DNA of 64,000 bases from Macquaria australasica. Lineage: Eukaryota > Chordata > Actinopteri > Centrarchiformes > Percichthyidae. Positions within the stretch are counted from its first letter, which is position 1, and each line of letters opens with the position of its first letter. Positions 22,374-35,245 of the stretch are shown piece by piece. The stretch covers positions 248,001 through 312,000 of the forward strand of contig SEMN01000092.1 in NCBI GenBank assembly GCA_005408345.1, given 5' to 3'. Under the pieces are notes generated by a model. That model had not been told where the DNA came from. It worked only from the letters and a program-made list of their open reading frames with translations, and ran no database searches. Position numbers and translations under genes: made by a program.

Positions 22374-25300
22374 TAGTATTTAACAGATTCTCAGCAGGGA
22401 GTCTTTGCTTTCTATTACTGCAGAAATATTCTGACTTGTGCTTGCCATGGGAGGACATAGTTTACTGTAAACTCGGTGAATGGTGTTGCAGCAAGATGCA
22501 CCAAATTTTGGATACACGTGGACATAAAATCTGGGTTGAAAATCAGATTAAAATGAAGTGCTCCTTTAAAAAAAAAGTTTTTTGTAAACATGTGTAAAAA
22601 GAAACTATGTAGCACCACTCTTGCTTAGTTATTTTTGAAACTGTCAAAACACCAAAGTGAGATGCAATATAATCCTAAATTTTGACAAAATTTGATCTGC
22701 AATGTAGAGGAAGTGCAAGGCGAATAGAATAAATAAAAGAAGCATATAAACAACTGCCATGTGTAGAAATGAACACTCAATGAACTACAAGTACAATAAC
22801 CTACATCCTTGGTTGACAATTCTTGTGTGTATGAGATATCTGGGAGTCTATCGTATGCTCACAGATGACACCTTATTAACAGTGACAACTTGATTTGCTG
22901 GAGAGCTAATTAAGTGTCTGTAATTTACCTTCACTGTCAAAGCAACAAGCATCAAGATTAACAAGGCTGACCAGTTCAGCTGAGTGTTAATGTTGAAAAC
23001 AAGAACACTGACTAAGACTTTCTCCTTCATGTATCCTTCATAACTTGGCCTCAGCTACCAGGAGGTTATTAATGCCAACACAACCAGCAGCTCCAGCTAT
23101 TGAGCTTTTTTCTGGCAGCAAGGTTCCTAAATTAACATCATTAACAATACACAAGCAACATGTAACATCTCACGTTTCCTGAACTAAACATTACATTTGT
23201 CTTTTGGTTACGAACCCATTTTTTCAAGGAGCAAATCACTGACATAATCAAAAACTCTGAAGTGTCCTACCCTCTCGTCATTAGAGGCTCTTTCAGGCTC
23301 ATCCTTGACCTCGTCGTGCATTGGCTGCCTAGACACCGACAGGCCATTGAGATGGGCCACCTTCAGAGGGCCCATCTTCTTCACCTCTGACCTAGCTCCT
23401 TTCTTCATGCCCTGGTATGCCAACAGAATAAAGACAGAGAAAAAGTGAGGATGATTGTGTGCGAGCCTCACTGAGAGGGAGTAGGCAGACAAGAGGGGAG
23501 GGACGGCGCAGCCTCGCTGGGTGCTTTCTGGGAGAATGTCACCTGTCCGGTTTTCCAAAGCAGTCCAACTGCATTCTTTCAATAAGTGTCAAAGTGAGAC
23601 GGTTTGCGCCATTCAAGGCTGGCCACTGAAACTATATCTCTCTGCAATACTGTACATGTATACTCATATAATCTTGAAATGAGGCATAGAACAGTAACAC
23701 AACATTACTGAGAAAAAAACAAGTGCCTACAACCCACTATATCAGAACTGAACAAGCAGTTCTTTGCTTTTTGGAAATGGGTCCTCTGAGGTATTACAGC
23801 GCAGCTACAGAACAATATAAAGCTGGTTAGCAATAAATGAGAGTGCTCAACATGCTGAAAACATAAATCATCAATCTTGCTTTCATGCACATTTACAGAC
23901 AAACACGTCTAGAAATCTTTAGAGAGGACAAATATCTCTCAGAGGTGGAATTTCCATTTCAAAATCTTTAGTAACTACTGCTAATAATGCTAATAATGTA
24001 AACAACTACATGGAGATATTAGCTGATGCAGGCTGAGTTAAAAAAAAAAGAAAAAAGACATTAATAGGATGGCTCTAAGCTTAGGAGGAGATTGGGAACA
24101 CGACTCACCGGAGGGGGCAAGCCTTCTACTGTTTTCTTCCCAGGAGGCACATCAGACACAGGCCTCTTCTTGAAGTCCTTCTTAGTCTTCTGCTTGGCCT
24201 GGCCACTCAGGTCTCCCTCAGAGACCGACGGCATAATCCGGGGCTGTCGTAAATCTGACAGCAGGTACAGAGGCTCTCCCTCCTGGATCAGGGGGTGAAC
24301 CTTGTAGGTCAAGGAGCTGGTTATAGAGGGGTCTAGAGAGGAGCCTATGGGATATGCGGGAGGCGGCTCAAGGGGAGTCTGTTGCTGAGGCGCCAGAGAG
24401 GAGAGAGGTGTCAAGTTGTGATACTGTTGTGACGGCTGGTCAGCAACAATGGCTGCAACTGCATCCTGAGAAAGCGGAGTGTGACGTCCGCCATCGTCCT
24501 CAAACTCTTCTTCTTCACCACTACTGTGAACCAGCATGGTGGCATCTGAAAGGGACTTTTTGTGTCCGTACTGAACGTCCTCCTTAATGTCAGCCCCGTC
24601 CTCTGTCTTAGTACGTTCCAAAAACACGTTGAGCTGAGAGCCCTGAGAGCGACCGCCACGCAGGACAGGAGGGGGCGTGGCAGTTTCAGCTGCTGAGGAA
24701 GACACAGTCCGCTCTTTGACCCTCATCCCCTCCAGACTATGTGCTAATCCAGCAATCTCAATGGAGTTACGCTTCTGAGCGTGGTATGGGTGTCTGTGTG
24801 GGGGTCCGCTGAAAAGAGGCTCTGACACCTCTTGTAAAGAATGGGCAACAGGCAGGCTGTCCTCCTGGAAAGTCTGGACTGAGTGATGCACACGCCTCGT
24901 GATGAGGTCTGGGTTGCTACTGCTGACATACAGGTGACGCGACAGGTCAGGTGTGCTGTTAGCTGGCCGAGGATGGGCGTATGGGTAGGGTGGAGGTGGT
25001 CGGTACACGTGTGTTCTCATGATGTTCGGGGCTGGATACTCCTGTGCCTGCTGTAACTGGACATTAGTGAGCTCCGGGACACTGACCGCCCCCACTACGG
25101 GCCTCCTCTCTGTAGGGTAGGGGTATGGAGAAGGGCTGTGGAAGCTGGAGCCCAGGTGGAAGGGATAGTGGTGGTGTTGGGCTGCTCCGCCATGCTCCCC
25201 TCTGATCTCTGGCTGGCTGTAAACTAGAGGGTCTGGTCTGCTGTAGGCGTACGAGTTTCCAATGTTCAGATTCCTCATGGAGTGGCTCTGCCGGTGCTCT

Positions 25301-28300
25301 TGAGACAAAACCATCCCTCCTCCTGCCCCTCGGGTCTTCTGACGCATCACTGTCTCGTAATCAGGAGTGGCACGGTAGGAAGGTGGGATGAGGGCGCTGT
25401 GGCGATGCGAGGGGACATAGTCTGGCCTGGTGATATCGCTAGTGATAGAGGGGTTGGAGGACATGGGTGAGGGCTGAAGGTAGTGCTGGGGATTGGTTAG
25501 AGAGCTGGTGCTGTGGGCGCTGTACACGCTGCCGTTACGTAAACGCCCACCGCTGCTGTATTCAAGAGGAGAGCAGTCCAGGCTGGTCTGGGAGTGGTAG
25601 TAATAACCATTCTGATTGTTCATGTACAGGTTGTCTGTGAGACAGCAAAACAGCAACATTAAAATTTAGCTTATTAGCATCATGTAATAACTTAAAGTGT
25701 TTTCACTCATTTTCAGGTTCCTAGTTGCAAGCCATTCTCTATACAATAGATACCTTGTGATGATGTGTAAGGCTCTGTGAAATGGCCATTGTAGTGCATT
25801 TGCGGAGGGGGCATCATGTAGGCCTGAGGCTTTGGCTGTAAATCAACAAGAGGGATTCAGTTACCGCTCACATGATCTGAACACTGTCCAAGAGCAAAGA
25901 ATTAAATATAACTGTGTGGTCACACACCGCCAGATAGCGATTTTAATATACATCATGTGCTGCAATGCAAGCCAGAAATGGCCTTTGAGTGAACATGGAC
26001 ATTACCAGAGATATTCTAGTAGACGATCTCCGTCTGACTGGGTTGACAACTGTGGGCTGGGTTTGGCTGATGGGAAAACAAATGTCTGTCAAAAAAGATG
26101 ACTTAACCCAATAGCACTACTAGTAATAATACTTTTTCCAATACTTTACTTTGTCCTTTTGTCAACTTTGAGAACACACACACACACAGAAAAGTGCTGA
26201 CCAGGTCAAGTCCATCAAACTTAAAACACTTCGCCAGACTCTTGGCAGGCATGGTGTAATTGAGAAGAGTTTTGCGATGTGTTTTAATTTTGATTGACTT
26301 GCAAACTTCTCCATGTTAAATGTTGTCTTAAGACATGAAGAAAACAAGAACTTGGCCTAAATAAAATACAGTCTTGTTTAAACTTGGGAAAAAGAAAACT
26401 CGTGATTTAGAACTGGAAAAATTTGATCAAAGAAAAAGACTAAGAATCTGACCAAGCATTCAGTACTAACTTTCTTCACTTGATTTAATGGACAAATTTC
26501 AGACAGCACTCAGTAAGTATTGAGGTTTGATATCTAGTCCTAGTGACAAGCCAACTAGGACCAAGATTAAAGACAGATACTAAATTAATTACAGGACCAT
26601 AACAGATACTGAATAACAGATTGTAATTCAAAGATTTAAAATAACCTTAAAGTCAAAAATGTAAAAACAGAGGTCTGGTTATCTTTATTGTACAAATAGC
26701 GCTGAGAGATTTTTAAATGCCTTCATTTCTTCATTTCATTTCATTTTATTGATTTCGATCCCATTAGCTTCATCAAAACAGAGGCTATTCATTATTTGGT
26801 CCAATCACACACCACAATATATAATAAACCAAATATATAAATTCCTTTTACTTGGATAAAAAAAAAAAAAATCACTACATGCTTCCCAACCCAAGGCCCA
26901 TTTCAGATATAGAGAGCCTGTTTGCTGTGGCTTTGTTGGCTAGGCAGTCAGGAAGGGATGGGTGTTGGCACCTGCTTGATAGGCATACAGTAGGCGGTGG
27001 CTGACTGTGTTGCTCACCCCTTATTAGAAGGTAGAGAGGGACGAGAGAGCATTGGAAAGCGAGGAAAGGAAAGAGTGAGAAGGGACTTCTGGGAGACCTC
27101 AGAAGGCAGGGGTTTACACTCCTCTCTGAAGAGAGAGGAGGGTAGAAGTGAGGCTACACCAAAGAAGAGACACGTGCACAAAACGACAAAGAACAAAGAG
27201 ACAGGAACTAGGCTAGATGTGTTAAAATAACAAAAAATAAATAAAATAAAAATAACACTTACAGGCTACTCTTGTTAATCTTATAAAACTTGAGTCTGGC
27301 CAGACACATCCGGCACACATATTTGGAGGTTTCCATGTCTTCCTACACAAAAGAGGAGGGGAAAAAAATCATTAGATGGTGCGACAATTAGCACAGAGGT
27401 GGTGTTTGTTCAGTCATCTCGAAGCAAAGCCATTCCTGTGTATGCCCTCAAATACTTCTACATTGAGTTTCAGCTAATGGTATGTGACTTTATGACCCAC
27501 ACATGCATAACATACCCAAACAGCCCTAGTCACAGCCCCACCCACGCATGCAAACATAGGTGCATTGTTAAGACTAGCTGACGGTAAGCTCCACGGTGAA
27601 GGCTATTTGAAATTTTGCTAAATCCAATAAGAGACTGAAATGTCCCGGGGGATTGGTAGAGAAGAGACGGTGCAATGGCAGCAGAGACTTACAGTCTGGA
27701 ACTGAACACTCTCCTCTCTGTTGGCCAGCTCCAGGGCAAAGAAGGACCTGTTGTGACTCATGTTGTTAATTTCATTCCACCTACATGGCCAATTTAAGCA
27801 TAGTGGCAAAGAGAAAGAGGAGGGGGAAAAAACACATGTCATGGTGGTCACAAAACCTCACAGCATTTTTAAAGAGACTGTGGCACTGCTTTAACAATGC
27901 ATAATAAAAAACCGTACACATGTGGGAGTCAATCAAAGGGTATCTGGTACTCATAATGGTATGTAGATAGATACAGTTAAGCCGAGGTCAAGAATGTACA
28001 GACAGATAATGCTCGCACAATCCTTATCAGCTACCACAGTCTACCTGACTCATTTCCTCTTGAGCCGCATTCAGGTCTAGACAGCATTAAGTGACATTAC
28101 AGGAAACAACCTCACCTAAGAATAGCTGTGAGCTCTGCTACAAAACTCAATGTATACTGACAGAATCATCTGATTCAATATAGTTACTGCTCAGAGTCAC
28201 ACTTTACCAGACAAGGCTTTTATTCAGTGCTTCATATTTCAGGACTTTAACGCATTGCTGTAATAGTCAAACAAACATTCTCCAATTTGTTTCTAGACTT

Positions 28301-29925
28301 ACCTAAATAAAACAAGCGGCCTGCCATTTTTATGCTTGACAAAGATGCCATCGAGGCAGGATCCCAGGGAAACATCTGTGCCTGTACTGTCCTGTTTAGA
28401 TGAAAGGAGAAGACATTCTTTTAGGTTAAAGCATTTTTACCCAATAGTTTTATGATCAAGCTGCGCAATAGTAGTCATAATATTCAGCTTATGAGTTCAG
28501 ATTCTAGTAAGCCAACATCATGCCTGTTTGGATCTGTTGAGGACTGCAGGCTGTACCTTGTAAAACCTACCTTGGCTTGATAGCTCTCCTGGCCATAGCC
28601 TTCCATCTTCTCCAGCTCCTGCATGTACAACATCTCGGCCTCTGGGGCTGATAAACCCCTGAAAAAGACAAAAATGGCAACAAAAACATGAAGAAACAAC
28701 CGTCAAAACCCACTGAAGCTACGTAGAAAACCAAGACAGGGACACAAACAAGCAAAGCAATGCATAAACCTATGGTATAGTCATTCAAAAAAGTCACTGT
28801 GCAATCTAATTTGTTACAGGGGTAAAGTTGAGTAGTAAAGAAAAATCTACAGAGTAAAGTAGAATGAACTGGGATAGATGGAAGAGATGAGAAACAGCTA
28901 CCTTTGGAGTAAACATTTAGGACAGAGTGAGTAAAAAAAAAAAAAGAGTCTGGCACCAGGCCAGCTTTACCTGAACGACTGATAAAGAAGAGCCACTTTC
29001 TGAGTGGCCTCTTCCAGCACTCGCTCATCCTGGATCCAGTCCTGCAAAGACAGAGTCAGAAGTGATACAATGCTGGTGTCAAACACAAACGAGCACACGA
29101 GAGCTGCGATATTTTTCATTTCACATGTTGACTATAAAAAATAAAATGCTTACAATAGGGAACAGCACAAACTTCTGGAGGAACTCCTGGGAATCATACC
29201 GATTAAAGTCTCCAAAGTCGGCTGTGGACGAAAAGAGACACACTAAATGAATAAATACAGCAAGGCATACTCCGCATGACACTGCTCTCTGAATAAACTC
29301 TATTACATGTCCATTTCTACATTACATACAAGGCAAAATAGACATTCAAGAATTGCAGAATGGTGTAATGCCTTTTGAAAAGCTGCAGTGTATGATGACA
29401 AGAAAGACTAATTTTAGGAGAGGAGGGGCCTGTTTGTTATGGAAGGGAATTGCTTCAGCGTCTGACAACGCAGAGGTCCAAAACTGTTCACAGCTTCCCA
29501 GCCTCCCTGCTGGCAACATTCACAACAATGTCGGGTATCCCAGGCATCAGCGTGGCTCAAAAGCAGCCTGCCCTTCATTCCAAAATATCCAAGCCAGGGA
29601 CACAAAATAGGAACTAGCCAACTTTATTTAGAGCACAAAAGTTTGCATGACAACTTAAGCAGTGACTAAATCTTAAGGAAACTTGCAAAAAGTTTCTCAG
29701 GGCGTTTCTTCAGGGCACATATTGCATGCTGGTCAGCCATTTGAACACGGCTGCAACAGTAAGTGATCTCAGCGGCTCTGCTATGCTAACACCCAGGCCA
29801 GTAAGTTGCAGTGCCTGATATAACTTTGCCAGCAGTGTCTGAGATTCTTCTGGCTGGGCAAACGTTGGAGGACGTGTCAGGGCTAAAGCTCATGCAAGGG
29901 GAGTTCACATTCACATTCACACACG

Positions 29926-29994
<69 letters not shown>

Positions 29995-32914
29995 CTGACC
30001 AATTTAATAGGCTGGTTTAGGCTTAAATGGTGCTTGTTAAGTGCTGTATATTACAAGAATCATGAAAATGTTCTTATAAACCCTTGGGTAAGTGGTTGAA
30101 AAGAGGTTTCAGACAAACCACTGTGAGCAGCAGACACTTAAAACAAGCCATTTTTCAAGCTGTGCTTTGAGAAGAAACTACATTTTGGATTTTCACAGCT
30201 TCTGATGGAGGTTAAAAGGTTAAGGTTATCAATAGGCTTATTGCAGTTTACTAACAACCTAACGCTAACAAACTGTAAAGACACTGAGTTTGGCAAAAAC
30301 CGAACTGGCACAAGCCTCCTGTCCGGAAATGTCTAGTAGGTGTGACAGGGAGTTTAGTGTTTCAGCAGGTGTTGCCTGATATCACGATTTATGGACAATT
30401 GCTGTGTAATTGCACCAGTAATTACTTTGCCTAGTCTAGTGACCGCAGAAAGACTTCAGCCAAGACACACCAGGCTGTTACACGGCTAGTATTATACATT
30501 CATATTACCTTGTACTGCCAGGCTAGCTAAATGAATAGCTTGTTCAAGTGAGCATGAGATCCTGCCCTCCAAAACATCCTTCTTCAGCTGTAGGTAATAC
30601 TGATATCTGTGGACAAAGAGAGGGTTACTTAAGAGTGGACAGACAAACAGCCATCAACATAATATGACAACTTCGCTCAGGTTTGCAGAAACAGCTGAAA
30701 GTCATTACAGAGCAAAACGTCTCAAATACAGCAGTATTAAAATAACTCAGGACATATTTAAATGATTAATACTTGATACCTCTCTGCTGGGATTTAAGTA
30801 TTAAAAGAGATGGATGGGGAGAGGTAAGCAGACATCACTACCAACTGGCACTTGATGTGGTTGCACTAAACTTTGCTTGGCACTCATTTCATAACTAAAA
30901 TTTATTAAATTTTAACTGCTATTATTGGAGATGCACTGCCACTAAGCTAATAAGGTCAGGGGCTTAGACAAGACACCTTGTGTCACTGATGGAACATCAC
31001 CTTGTGATCTCCTGTTGCAGTTGGGTGACACTGGGTATGTAAAACACGACTCCAAAGTAAACGGTGGGCTCCAGCCCATACTTGTCCAACTGCTTTTTCA
31101 GCGGCTTCTCCAAATCAATCCATCTCTGCTGGTTCTGCTTGTTGAAGTACCACAGGCTGAAGTATGTTATCTAACAAGCAAAGAAAGCGAGCACAAACAT
31201 TACACCTGAACAACGCTGGGATCAAGGACATTCTAAGGCAACTTTTATATCTGGTACACCAATTTAGGTTATATAATAACTTATATATTAATATTTAGAA
31301 TAATAATATATGACTGCTTGAGATCAATATCACACACCCCTCCCATTTAGTCACTTATATTAAGTGCACAAATCTGCAGGTCTTCTCCCGATCACATACA
31401 TAATATTCAAAACATATGTAGACCTGAAAATTCAACCACTGCAAACTTCTCTAGATTTATAGGCTGTTGGCACTCCCTGTTCAGTCTTGTGACTGTCTGA
31501 ACATCTCACAATGAACACTGGTAAGAAAAGTAACCCCTGTAGGCTTGCTGTTTTACAAAGGACAATTTAGCTGAAAGAGACCTATTGTGATTTGCAGGTA
31601 GTCTCAAACCACAACCAGAAAATAACTCGCCAACATAACTGTTTTACACCAGATAGCATTTTGTAAACAGTGTTGAGCACTGTTTGTTTATATAATAATG
31701 TGAAATAATAATGAGCTGGAGCCGAGAAAAAAAATCAACAAGTAAGACAGGTTAGGGCATCTAATTTGTTTGACGGTAAACTGCCTACAGTCCAACTTGA
31801 ATGAAATTATGGTACATAACATTTTACCAACATCAGAGCTGAATTAACATAGATTTTCAAACACAGGACCTATTAACCCATGTAGCTCAATCACGCAATT
31901 AGCAGTGGTTGAAGTGTGACAGTGATCTTTGGTTGTCTGATCACTGAAAACAAAAATTAGTACTAGTCTTAATAAACAAATCCTAAATCAATTACAGCGA
32001 CAGAACCTGCATAACCTTTCTATCAAAGCCTGACATCAGGTAGAACCACATGATTGCAAAAACAAACAATACGACATTACTCACTGCATACTAGAAACTC
32101 TAAATGAGGGTGGAGGCCTGTTACTAGCACTGCTAACCAGACCAATGACAAATAGAGGCTTGCTACATTATGCAGCAAAATAACCGACACTGTCACATAG
32201 TGCAAGTTCCTTTGCCAGATCGCCTGCACATTCAGCAGTCCCTGCTGTTGATTTGAGGTGCAACTGAGGTATGACAGCATTCAGGCTTACATCTCTTTCA
32301 GTTCATGATCAACAGGTGGTGTCACTGTGTTACCATAGTGACCAAATTCAGACATGACACTCAGTACTGACTCAAAACTACTTTTCTTGACCATATTGTC
32401 CATGTTAAGTGAGAGCGGGCACTTCTGTTTGAATGAAACATACATAATATGTTTGCTAATCTGTGTGATGAGTTGGTCACATACATGTAATTACATATAA
32501 ATGTAGAGTATGGAATTGACAAATTCCTAAGTCATGTCATAAGCAGGACAAATATTATGACTAAACAATGACTAACTGGTTGTCTGAGTTTCTGTGGTCC
32601 TGCTGACCAGTTCCAAGTAAGAATGAGATAAGACAGCCTTAACAAAACCATTTTCTTGCTGAGGTGGCGAGTCTTAAAAAAAGTCTCTAAAAGAGAACAA
32701 TCAGCACTTGTATTGCATAAAAACACATACATACCTCTCTTAACTCAAGTCTCTGAGCAACTGCCTCCAAACATTCCTGCCCAGTGCTCTCCACCGAAAG
32801 TGTAAACTCAACAAACTCTCCATTGAGCAGCTGAATCCGAGTGACAAGACAGCTCTTGCTTGAAACAGTATACCTTCGAGTCCTTTTGAGTTTTAAGCCA
32901 AATGGCAAGGGCAT
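20526..32914 (-). CDS. ptpn21: Tyrosine-protein phosphatase non-receptor type 21 (PTPD1)
   Basis: PTPN21 is a cytosolic FERM-domain tyrosine phosphatase linked to Src/FAK and BMX/TEC signalling. Eighteen exons on the minus strand keep frame and give 1204 aa (human about 1174): 32914-32735, 31170-31001, 30606-30509, 29221-29154, 29041-28971, 28658-28571, 28391-28303, 27780-27693, 27342-27263, 26066-26006, 25835-25754, 25634-24109, 23411-23271, 22186-21968, 21701-21573, 21482-21248, 20959-20799, 20654-20526. The FERM domain (MPLPFGLKLKRTRRYTV...) covers exons 1-8. The 1.5-kb exon encodes the disordered middle with PPPPY (about residue 570), EPPPAY and VVGAVSVPELTN. The catalytic domain starts near residue 930, with HCSAGVGRTG (Cys1138, which would match human Cys1108), WPDHGCPED (Asp1097), and the C-terminus IQYLRNSRLI. 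The start is the first ATG of the FERM exon. Confidence 0.97.
21935..21956. other. 22-bp perfect palindrome in a ptpn21 intron
   Basis: TATATCCGTAT is followed immediately by its reverse complement, ending 12 bases short of the ptpn21 exon end at 21968 (minus strand donor). It is AT-rich and may be chance. It would place a small hairpin just downstream of a splice donor. Confidence 0.7.
22338..22367. repeat. (TA)n microsatellite
   Basis: A pure TA run in a ptpn21 intron. Confidence 0.95.
29927..29993. repeat. (CA)n microsatellite
   Basis: About 33 uninterrupted CA units in the ptpn21 intron between the coding exons at 29221-29154 and 30606-30509. It is preceded by TTCACA repeats. It is a likely polymorphic marker. 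Confidence 0.97.
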
Positions 32915-33425
32915 GTTTCACACTTCTTCAAGAGAAATTACTCTCCTTGCCGTCCCCTCAAAGATAATGTGAACGTTGTTCCAAGTCGTGAGGTTCATCA
33001 CCAAGAGACTGATCTGAAAAGTGAGACAAGAAACGTCTCAAAACATCTCCAAAATACTACAATACAATGCGAAAGCTGGCAAAAAATTGCAATCTTGGAA
33101 AAGGGGATATAAAGCAACTTTAGTGGCCATACTCAAGAAGAATCTGTTACGATACTTTTGCATATGGTACAAGTCTTCACAACAGGTCTGTCACCCTGAA
33201 ACAGATGCCAGACTAGACAAACACAAGACTTATCGTAAAGTAATCCTCTTAAATGCGGCATTTTCTTTTAAGTAACCTAACTTGGCTATCTCGGATTTGC
33301 TACCATTCTTTCAACAGACACTTGTTTAACCTACGAGTTAATGTTTTTAACACTCTGGGGAAAAAAACAAAAACATTACAAGCAAGTCTATGGACTTACA
33401 GCAATTTGTAGTGCACTAACTTACC
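32915..33425 (-). other. ptpn21 5' UTR splice junctions
   Basis: On the minus strand the exon carrying the start codon extends back to an acceptor at 33014/33013 (ttttcag|ATCAGTC). A consensus donor CAG|GTAAGT lies at 33425/33424. This suggests a non-coding first exon upstream of 33425 and an intron of about 410 bases. It is supported only by splice-site fit. Confidence 0.55.
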
Positions 33426-33479
33426 TGACATGTGTAACTACTGCTGTCTATAACAGGGTCTGCTAGCCATTTTTCCAAG

Positions 33480-34130
33480 CTTGCGGTTAGATTAATCCCC
33501 TTCCGGTGAATAGTCTGATCCAAACACTGATAAGAGCGACCTGTTCCAATACGCAGCAAGCTACTACTGTCGAACACAACACTGCAAAATCCCTGCTGCT
33601 TTCCAACTCAACCGTGCATCCATCTTATTGCAAATTATCTACGGTACAAGTTAACTCACTGAAGTTCAGATGAGTTTGTTCCAAATGTTTGACATTTTCC
33701 GGACTAACTAGCCACTTTTCATTGGTAGTTTTAATATCCCCTTTAAGCGTTAACTACAATTGACGTTAAATTAGCTTTTACGCTAGCGTGCTAACTTCTG
33801 CTCCAGCAAATAGACGACACCCTAGGGAAGCTGACGTCGCCGGTAAATATTTTGGGCAAAAACGTTGACGTTACCGTTAGCCACCAGATGCAATTTAGTA
33901 GTCCAACAATGATTCGGTCCTGAGGGATTCCGCCATCAAGGTCAATGGATTTCAACTTTTTGGATGTTTATCGGAGTTAGAAACCGCTCGTTTGTCTGTA
34001 GTTTGTTTATGGATCAAAACTAACGTATATATCAGCCCATGCCTCCTGGCCCGACACTTCGCTCAAGTTCCAAGCGTGTTTAGCTTCCTGGGATTGGAAG
34101 CGCAACAAGCGTATTCCGTCTACATCCGCG
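33480..34130 (-). promoter_or_regulatory. Probable ptpn21 promoter region
   Basis: CpG-containing sequence lies upstream of the non-coding first exon (GACGTCGCCGG near 33832, CGTTGACGTTACCG near 33862). An ETS-type CCGGAA site on the minus strand lies at 33501-33506. The exact start site is not determinable. A + strand frame of 117 codons at 33992-34345 crosses the upstream flank but matches nothing I know. Confidence 0.4.
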
Positions 34131-34608
34131 GCTCTATAGCTCGAATAACTGTGCTTTGGCGATTCATAAACCGCCGAATTACATTGGAATATACTCTGAC
34201 TCTTCAACAACTTTATACAAAAAATATGTTTTACCATACTTTCTTGAGCAGACGCTTCGAAATGCATTATAGTGCCTCCGTGGCGGAGGAATACATGGGG
34301 GTTTTCAGAGCCATGACATCAGACAGCTGGAATGCCGAGCGGTGAAAATGCCAGAAATGGGACAGCTGCCTGGATCTGCTGGCCGCTGACCTGTCTGTTT
34401 ACCTTTTACATCGACTGACAGCTGTACTCGCTGACACAGAATACTGTGCAATGGTGAAAGAGTTTCCCTCTATAAACGTTTGCAAAATGGCTCAAGTCAC
34501 GACCCTCAAATATGGTAATAATGGCCGAGCTGGTTTTGCTGCTAGTTGCAGGCTGAGTAATACAGTCTTAATAATCAGATGTAAGCATACAAGAAGGAGA
34601 ATAGAAAA

Positions 34609-34614
34609 TTTATT
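34609..34614 (-). terminator. spata7 poly(A) signal
   Basis: AATAAA on the minus strand lies about 630 bases past the spata7 stop codon. It implies a 3' UTR of roughly 650 bases, ending about 1 kb upstream of the inferred ptpn21 first exon on the same strand. Confidence 0.6.
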
Positions 34615-35245
34615 GCAATTGTAAAGACACTTTCTGGTGACAGTGAACTCCTATAGCTACATATCAGAGGCATATATCAAGTCAAACACACTGAACTATT
34701 TATGTTTCTTTATAACAGAAGTTTTTCTAGAAATCTGAAAATGTAAACTGCAGCTACATCATACTGTACTTAAGACCGACTGGGCACACACTCTGCAATC
34801 CATTCAAACTAAAGGATACCACTAATTCCACACATCTGTCATCAGTGTAGTGCTATGGACTATCCTATTCAAATTTGCTAATCATACTACTTACCATGGG
34901 GCAATACTTATAATAAATGTTTAGAGCATTGCTCTGGAGGTCAACTGGAGCTCAATCACTACGGCTCAAGTATGTACCCACCTTACAATAGCCGAAATGA
35001 AACATTCAAGTCACTGATGTACTCGCAACACCTTGTTTGCTTATGTGAAATTTTCATTGTGCTTTTGAACTACAACACCACATTGGTGGGGCAGGGCTTG
35101 TAAAAACATGGAAACACAACCAGCGTTAAATCACATTTCCAAAACTATACTTTCAGAAATTTCAAATATTCAATTTCTCTCTGGAAAAACACTCACTTGG
35201 TAACGAAAACATTAAAGGACATTCAATCCCTGAATACAGAAGAAC

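Noticed and set aside
33992..34345. 117-codon + strand frame upstream of ptpn21, position reminiscent of the divergent ZC3H14 gene in human
   Set aside because: The translation matches no part of ZC3H14 or any family I know, has no splice continuation I can support, and lies in promoter-like sequence.
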